A stretch of DNA of 11,282 bases from an uncultured Sphingomonas sp. (lineage in GTDB: Bacteria; Pseudomonadota; Alphaproteobacteria; Sphingomonadales; Sphingomonadaceae), in contig CAMLSA010000101.1 in NCBI GenBank assembly GCA_946482655.1, positions 1-11,282 on the forward strand, written 5' to 3'. The translations under genes were made by a program, and so were the position numbers. Of this stretch, positions 7,746 to 11,282 are shown piece by piece; positions within the stretch are counted from its first letter, which is position 1, and the number at the start of each line of letters is the position of its first letter. The notes below the pieces were generated by a model. The model made no database searches and was not told the DNA's origin. It saw only the letters and a program-made list of their open reading frames with translations.

Positions 7746-7832
7746 CTAAAAAGTTTCTTATGATCGGCCGTTTCACGGCGATCGGGTGGAGATGGCCCCG
7801 CGGACCGCTTTACTCGTGATGGGACGACAACC

Positions 7833-7850
7833 CTTTCGCTGGAGCGAAAG
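7833..7850. promoter_or_regulatory. Perfect 18-bp palindrome upstream of the L,D-transpeptidase gene
   Basis: CTTTCGCTGG at 7833-7842 continues with AGCGAAAG, giving 8-bp arms around GG. It lies 41 bp before the GTG start, so it is either an operator near the promoter or a hairpin in the 5' leader. No T-run follows, so it is not a terminator. Confidence 0.45.
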
Positions 7851-7878
7851 CGCACTCCGCAGCGTTGTTCATCTAGCT

Positions 7879-7884
7879 GGAGGA
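7879..7884 (+). promoter_or_regulatory. Ribosome binding site (GGAGGA) that fixes a GTG start
   Basis: GGAGGA lies seven bases before GTG at 7892, and the protein from there begins with a complete lipoprotein signal. Both observations agree on this start. Confidence 0.75.
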
Positions 7885-7891
7885 ACTACGT

Positions 7892-9337
7892 GTGCGTGGA
7901 AGTTTGATCGCGTCATCACTGTTGGCGATGGCGCTTGCATTGTCGGGCTGCGGGGAACGGAACTTGGGCTGGCCCTGGTCGGATTCGGCTTCGGAACAAC
8001 AAGAGGCGAAATGGACAGGGAAGACCGCGCGGCAGTTGCGCGACGCGATTGCTGCGCGTGCCGCGCACGGCCTCGATCGTATCGCGTTCGAACCGGGCGG
8101 CGACGCGGGAAGTCCCGAAGGCGAGGCTGCGCTGACGCGGGCCGCTCTCGCCTATGCCGCGGCGCTCGCGCGTGGGGCAATCGATCCGACCAAGCTGTAC
8201 CACATCTATACCATTCCCCGGCCCGATCCGAAGCTCGGCGAGGGGCTGGCCGCCGCGCTCCGATCGGAAAAGGTGGATGAATGGCTGCAAAGCCTCGCGC
8301 CTCAGGATGCGACTTACCGGCGGCTCTCCGACCGGTATCTCGCCCTGCATAAGCAAGATGCCGTGCCCAAGCGGGCGATCGCGCCGGTAAGCGAGCCGAT
8401 CAATCCCGGCACATCCGATCCTCGCATACCCGCCATTGCCCGGCAGCTCGTCGCATATGATTATCTGGACGAGGCCGCCCAAAAAGGGGAGCGTTACACC
8501 CCGACCATGGTGGCGGCGACGAAGGCGATGCAGAGCGATTACGGCGTCAGGGCGGACGGCGTGATCGGAGCCGACGTGCTCGCCATTCTCAACCTTACCG
8601 ACGCCGAGCGCGCACGGGCCATCGCGGTGAACATGGAGCGGCTGCGATGGCTGGTGCGCAACCCGCCCGCGACGCGGATCGACGTGAACCTCGCCGCCGC
8701 GCGGCTGAGCTACTGGCGAGACGGCAAGCTCGTCGACGTTCGCCGGGTCGTGGTCGGCAAGCCCGATGCGCGGACGCCGCAGCTGGGTTCGCCGATCTTC
8801 CGTCTGGTCGCCAATCCCACCTGGACGGTGCCGCGCTCGATCGAGAGGAAGGAAATCGCGGCCAAGGGCCCGGGCTATCTCCGGGCGAACGACATGGCCT
8901 GGAAGGATGGCTGGATAGTCCAGAATCCCGGACCGAAGAACTCGCTGGGGCTCGTCAAGTTCGACATGACGAACAAATATGCGATCTACCTACACGACAC
9001 GCCCGCCAAGTCGCTGTTCCAGCTGGTGCAGCGGCACCGGAGCCATGGCTGCGTGCGCGTGGAGGACGCGCTGGGCTTCGCCGAAATCCTGGCCCGAGAC
9101 GAAGGCGTCACCGCCCAATGGCGGGATGCGCTTGCCACCGGAAAGGAAAGCTTCGTGCCCTTGCCGCGTCGGATCCCCGTCCGTATGCTCTATCAAACGG
9201 TGCTTTTCGACGGTGACGGCGAGCCGGTCCTGCGCGCGGACCCCTATGAATGGAACGACCGGGTCGCGGCCAAGCTCGGCTTTGCGGCAAGAACGGCCTA
9301 TCACCTGAAGAGCATCGCTGCCGATGTCGGGCCCTGA
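7892..9337 (+). CDS. L,D-transpeptidase lipoprotein (YcbB-like) with peptidoglycan-binding domain
   Basis: L,D-transpeptidases make 3-3 cross-links in peptidoglycan or attach proteins to it, acting in the periplasm. The 481-residue protein starts with a lipoprotein signal ending in LALSGC, giving lipidated Cys20. A mostly helical region (about 40-180) precedes a peptidoglycan-binding domain (about 202-233, with MQSDYGVRADGVIGADVL). The YkuD catalytic domain (about 262-435) contains YLHDTP (366-371) with His368 and the active site SHGCVRV (384-390) with nucleophile Cys387. The order and length fit the YcbB (LdtD) branch rather than short ErfK enzymes. The GTG start has GGAGGA seven bases upstream. 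It is divergent from the EgtD-like gene and ends 14 bp from the convergent RTX gene. The exact cross-linking role is inferred from the family. Confidence 0.93.
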   Translation: MRGSLIASSLLAMALALSGCGERNLGWPWSDSASEQQEAKWTGKTARQLRDAIAARAAHGLDRIAFEPGGDAGSPEGEAALTRAALAYAAALARGAIDPTKLYHIYTIPRPDPKLGEGLAAALRSEKVDEWLQSLAPQDATYRRLSDRYLALHKQDAVPKRAIAPVSEPINPGTSDPRIPAIARQLVAYDYLDEAAQKGERYTPTMVAATKAMQSDYGVRADGVIGADVLAILNLTDAERARAIAVNMERLRWLVRNPPATRIDVNLAAARLSYWRDGKLVDVRRVVVGKPDARTPQLGSPIFRLVANPTWTVPRSIERKEIAAKGPGYLRANDMAWKDGWIVQNPGPKNSLGLVKFDMTNKYAIYLHDTPAKSLFQLVQRHRSHGCVRVEDALGFAEILARDEGVTAQWRDALATGKESFVPLPRRIPVRMLYQTVLFDGDGEPVLRADPYEWNDRVAAKLGFAARTAYHLKSIAADVGP

Positions 9338-9351
9338 AACGCTGGTCCAGC

Positions 9352-10461
9352 TCAGATGAAATCGCCGCTGTCTATGGACGACGCGTTGACGCCCATCAGC
9401 ATGACGGCCGAATCCGCCGCATTCCCTCCATTGCTGGAAAAGAACAGAAAGGTGTCGCTACCTACCGATATCGCCGCGACTTCGGCGCTGCCCGAGCGTC
9501 CGTCGAAAAGCTGTTGCGCAGCGGTCGCCGCAGCCGAGAACGTCGCTTGCGCCGATCCTGTGAGCAGCGAGGCGACAGTGTAGCCGACACCGATTCGATC
9601 GATACCATCCTCGAAGCTGGTCACGACATCCGCGCCTGCGCCGGCGTGGATCGCGGCGGTGCCCGAGAAAAGGAAGGAATCGACGCCGCTACCACCACTC
9701 AACGTGTCGACGCCCAGATCGCCGCTTAGGATATCGTGGCCCTGCCCACCCGAGATCGAGTCGTTGCCCTGGCCGCCACGAAGCGAATCATTGCCGTCGC
9801 CACCGCTGATCGTGTCGTTGCCGAGATTGCCGTTGGCGGTATCATTGCCTGTTCCCCCGTTGATCATATCGTCGTTCTGGCCGCCGAGAATCCGGTCCGA
9901 GCCGCTCCCCCCATCCAGCGCGTCGCTGCCGCTGTTACCCTGAAGATAATCGCTGCCATCGTCCCCTTGGATCAGGTCGTTGCCATCCGTGCCGCCACTG
10001 GCCGAATGTCCCCAGAGATGGTCGTTGCCCGTGCCCCCCTGCAACGTGTCGGCGCCCGCGCCGCCGTTGAGATTGTCGTGGCTGGGAAGGCCCATCAGGA
10101 CATCGTCGAAGGAAGTGCCCCGCATGTCGTCCGCGTTGGCGAAAATCAGCTGCCGCGCGCCGGCGTCGTCCCTAGCCTGGGCGAGACCGGAGAGCTGGGC
10201 GGCGCTGGTCGCCAGATCGGTGACATTGAGTTGCGCGGCGCCGTTCAAACTGATGTCGAATGTGACGATCATTCCACCGGTGGGCCGGTTTTCGACGTCG
10301 TAGGTCAGGCCCGTTCCGGTGAAGGTGACGAGGATTCCGTTGCCCGCATCGAGCGAATAGGTCGTCGAGGATCGAGCCAGGACCGTCCCCTCGAGCAGGT
10401 CGCTGATGCTCAGCTGATCCATGCGGATGGCCGCGGACGAACCGCCGGAAAGTTGGGCCAT
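9352..10461 (-). CDS. Small RTX (hemolysin-type) calcium-binding exoprotein
   Basis: RTX proteins bind calcium through glycine- and aspartate-rich nonapeptides and leave the cell by a type I secretion system that reads a C-terminal signal. From the ATG at 10461 this is 369 residues with no N-terminal signal peptide, as expected. Residues 1-113 form a beta-rich N-terminal part (FTGTGLTYDVENRPTGG type) seen in front of RTX blocks in related exoproteins. Residues about 114-263 hold around 14 repeats of the GGxGxDxL kind. The tail contains a DVVTSFEDGIDRI motif (278-290) and ends in a hydrophobic and acidic stretch (DSGDFI) like type I secretion signals. No catalytic domain is visible, so it may be structural or adhesive. 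The frame is open to an ATG at 10542, but only 10461 has a good ribosome binding site. Transporter genes are not in the window. Confidence 0.9.
   Translation of the reverse strand: MAQLSGGSSAAIRMDQLSISDLLEGTVLARSSTTYSLDAGNGILVTFTGTGLTYDVENRPTGGMIVTFDISLNGAAQLNVTDLATSAAQLSGLAQARDDAGARQLIFANADDMRGTSFDDVLMGLPSHDNLNGGAGADTLQGGTGNDHLWGHSASGGTDGNDLIQGDDGSDYLQGNSGSDALDGGSGSDRILGGQNDDMINGGTGNDTANGNLGNDTISGGDGNDSLRGGQGNDSISGGQGHDILSGDLGVDTLSGGSGVDSFLFSGTAAIHAGAGADVVTSFEDGIDRIGVGYTVASLLTGSAQATFSAAATAAQQLFDGRSGSAEVAAISVGSDTFLFFSSNGGNAADSAVMLMGVNASSIDSGDFI
9673..10122 (-). repeat. Tandem RTX nonapeptide coding repeats
   Basis: About 14 imperfect 27-bp units encode the GGxGxDxL calcium-binding nonapeptides of the RTX protein. 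Typical units are NGGTGNDTA, SGGDGNDSL and RGGQGNDSI. One longer unit (SASGGTDGNDL) breaks the register. Confidence 0.85.
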
Positions 10462-10467
10462 GGGACT

Positions 10468-10473
10468 CTCCCT
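10468..10473 (-). promoter_or_regulatory. Ribosome binding site (AGGGAG) of the RTX gene, abutting a GANTC site
   Basis: Read on the minus strand, AGGGAG lies six bases before the ATG at 10461, which supports the shorter 369-residue protein. A GANTC site (10464-10468) occupies the spacer. It is the only intergenic GANTC outside the ccrM region in this window. Confidence 0.6.
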
Positions 10474-10547
10474 CTTCGCTGCCCGCCCCACCGGCATGCA
10501 ACCCCCAGATAAAGCAGCTGGTTCCTGAGGCATAACGATCATGATGA

Positions 10548-10560
10548 GATGGGACCCATC
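10548..10560. repeat. Short dyad GATGGG-A-CCCATC between the RTX and sensor genes
   Basis: A perfect 6-bp inverted repeat around one base lies 87 bp upstream of the RTX start and 140 bp upstream of the sensor-like start. It could be an operator for either divergent gene. A length of 13 bp is short enough to occur by chance. Confidence 0.25.
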
Positions 10561-10614
10561 AGCAGATGGGCGACAGTCCGGCCACGGGCTTCGAAGTCGC
10601 CATTCGTCCGACGC

Positions 10615-10624
10615 TTAAGCTTAA
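10615..10624. promoter_or_regulatory. AT-rich palindrome TTAAGCTTAA upstream of the sensor gene
   Basis: The 10-bp palindrome is also a GCTTAA direct repeat (10613-10618 and 10619-10624) and stands out in GC-rich DNA, 75 bp upstream of the sensor-like ATG. The TTAA pairs recall the CtrA site TTAA-N7-TTAA, but the spacing here is two, so CtrA binding is not supported. Confidence 0.25.
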
Positions 10625-10699
10625 TAGTGCGATTTCCTACCTCGGAATGGCGTTCGTATCACGAGATCCGAGTGGCATAACGGTCCTGCTGGGGATGTC

Positions 10700-11282
10700 A
10701 TGTATAGCGCTTCGCAGGATCACACGGACAGGCGTCGCGGCCGTTTAGCCACTGCGGCTATCGGCCGCTGGCCTAGTGAAGCACTTGAAGCGTTCGATCC
10801 GGAATGGCTGATTTGCATAGGGCGTCTTGTCACGTCCGTCTTTGCTTGGATTGCCATCTATCTCGACCCGACGCAGCCGGCCCATTATTTCCGTGAGTCG
10901 GAGTTTGTCCTGGGCGGCTATATCCTGTTCGCCACGGTGCTGGTTCTGCTTCCCAAGAGGCAACCTCCTGATGCTCCAATTCATCTGCTGTCTCACGCGA
11001 TAGACGTCATTGTTCTGGGAGGTCTTTCGTTCCTGACCGACGAGCTGACGAGCCCGTTCTTTGCCTTTTTGCCCTTCATCCTGCTGGCAACGACGATGCG
11101 TTGGGGCATGGCGGGCGCGATTGGCGGGGCGCTCGCCTTGGAAACGGTGCTTATCGTCGTTGGTTGGCCGGATGTGGAGGATGGCGACTCGGAACTCAAC
11201 ATTCTCATCATGCGGTCAGCCTATTTCCTCGTGGCAGCCTTCATGCTGGGTTACTTCGGAGCATCGCGCGACCGGAGCCGGC
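10700..11282 (+). CDS. Membrane N-terminus of a probable sensor protein, 3' end beyond the window
   Basis: An open frame runs from ATG 10700 to the window end (194 codons plus one base) with no stop. It encodes a polar start (about 35 residues) and about six hydrophobic segments near 42-55, 69-84, 100-113, 118-132, 137-156 and 173-188. A TSPFFAFLPFILLATTMRWG segment (117-136) and a final LGYFGASRDRSR lead into the cytoplasm. This arrangement matches the membrane part of certain alphaproteobacterial sensor histidine kinases, whose kinase domain would follow. A diguanylate cyclase or other output domain cannot be excluded. The frame is closed upstream by a TAG at 10625, and ATG 10700 is the first ATG, preceded by GGGGA at 10691-10695. 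Its codon use is less GC-rich than that of its neighbours. Confidence 0.65.
   Translation, partial: MYSASQDHTDRRRGRLATAAIGRWPSEALEAFDPEWLICIGRLVTSVFAWIAIYLDPTQPAHYFRESEFVLGGYILFATVLVLLPKRQPPDAPIHLLSHAIDVIVLGGLSFLTDELTSPFFAFLPFILLATTMRWGMAGAIGGALALETVLIVVGWPDVEDGDSELNILIMRSAYFLVAAFMLGYFGASRDRSR

Noticed and set aside
5973..7763. 596-residue plus-strand open frame
   Set aside because: It is the mirror frame of rnhB and the EgtD-like gene, both with intact catalytic or family motifs; the plus-strand product is Arg-rich with no domain.
9338..9351. GCTGG-T-CCAGC symmetry between the transpeptidase and RTX stop codons
   Set aside because: The one-base centre cannot form a hairpin with these arms intact and there is no T-run, so it is not supported as a terminator.
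9410..9892. Raised GANTC density inside the RTX gene
   Set aside because: Most copies arise from Gly-Asn-Asp-Ser type codons in the repeats, so coding bias explains them.
9736..10512. 258-residue plus-strand open frame opposite the RTX repeats
   Set aside because: Its apparent repeats are the complement of the RTX nonapeptide codons; the minus-strand protein has clear calcium-binding motifs.
10462..10542. 27-residue upstream extension of the RTX protein to an ATG at 10542
   Set aside because: The extension has no ribosome binding site and no family resemblance, while ATG 10461 has AGGGAG at the right distance.
10566..10748. 60-residue plus-strand open frame in the RTX-sensor intergenic region
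   Set aside because: It overlaps the start of the sensor-like gene in another frame, has no ribosome binding site and no recognisable motif.

Overview
The window looks like chromosomal DNA of a high-GC alphaproteobacterium, most likely a sphingomonad. The evidence is the pair GcrA and CcrM, a 662-residue alphaproteobacterial-type ParE, a dihydropteroate synthase with a long N-terminal extension, and small envelope proteins of sphingomonad flavour. This placement rests on protein recognition only, not on a database search.

Layout. Bases 1-996 (+) hold gcrA, cut by the window edge inside its start codon, and a small lipoprotein-like I78 protease inhibitor. Bases 1098-3086 (+) hold parE, possibly transcribed leaderless. 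It converges on a minus-strand pair read ccrM (5412-4261) then folP (4223-3114), 37 bp apart. Upstream of ccrM is a roughly 250-bp divergent region with six GANTC sites in 152 bp. GANTC is the CcrM target and the site whose methylation GcrA reads. The region also faces a small unnamed plus-strand gene (5659-6000) for a one-pass membrane or secreted protein with four cysteines. That gene ends tail to tail with rnhB (6617-5997), and the two stop codons overlap. Next on the minus strand is an EgtD-family methyltransferase (7667-6675, TTG start) whose substrate-pocket motifs differ from histidine-methylating EgtD. Across a divergent intergenic region with several dyads lies an L,D-transpeptidase lipoprotein (7892-9337, +). 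It converges on a small RTX calcium-binding exoprotein (10461-9352, -). The window ends in the membrane N-terminus of a probable sensor protein (10700 onward, +).

How the genes fit together. gcrA, ccrM and parE are all chromosome-cycle functions: methylation-dependent transcription, GANTC methylation and decatenation. Their clustering within 5.5 kb, with a dense GANTC block at the ccrM promoter, suggests a local autoregulatory circuit. rnhB and folP are housekeeping. The right half is envelope and exoprotein genes around the divergent EgtD homologue; no ergothioneine partner gene (egtB) and no type I secretion genes lie in the window. I did not find a clearly new multi-gene system. The best leads are the GANTC block and the altered EgtD pocket.
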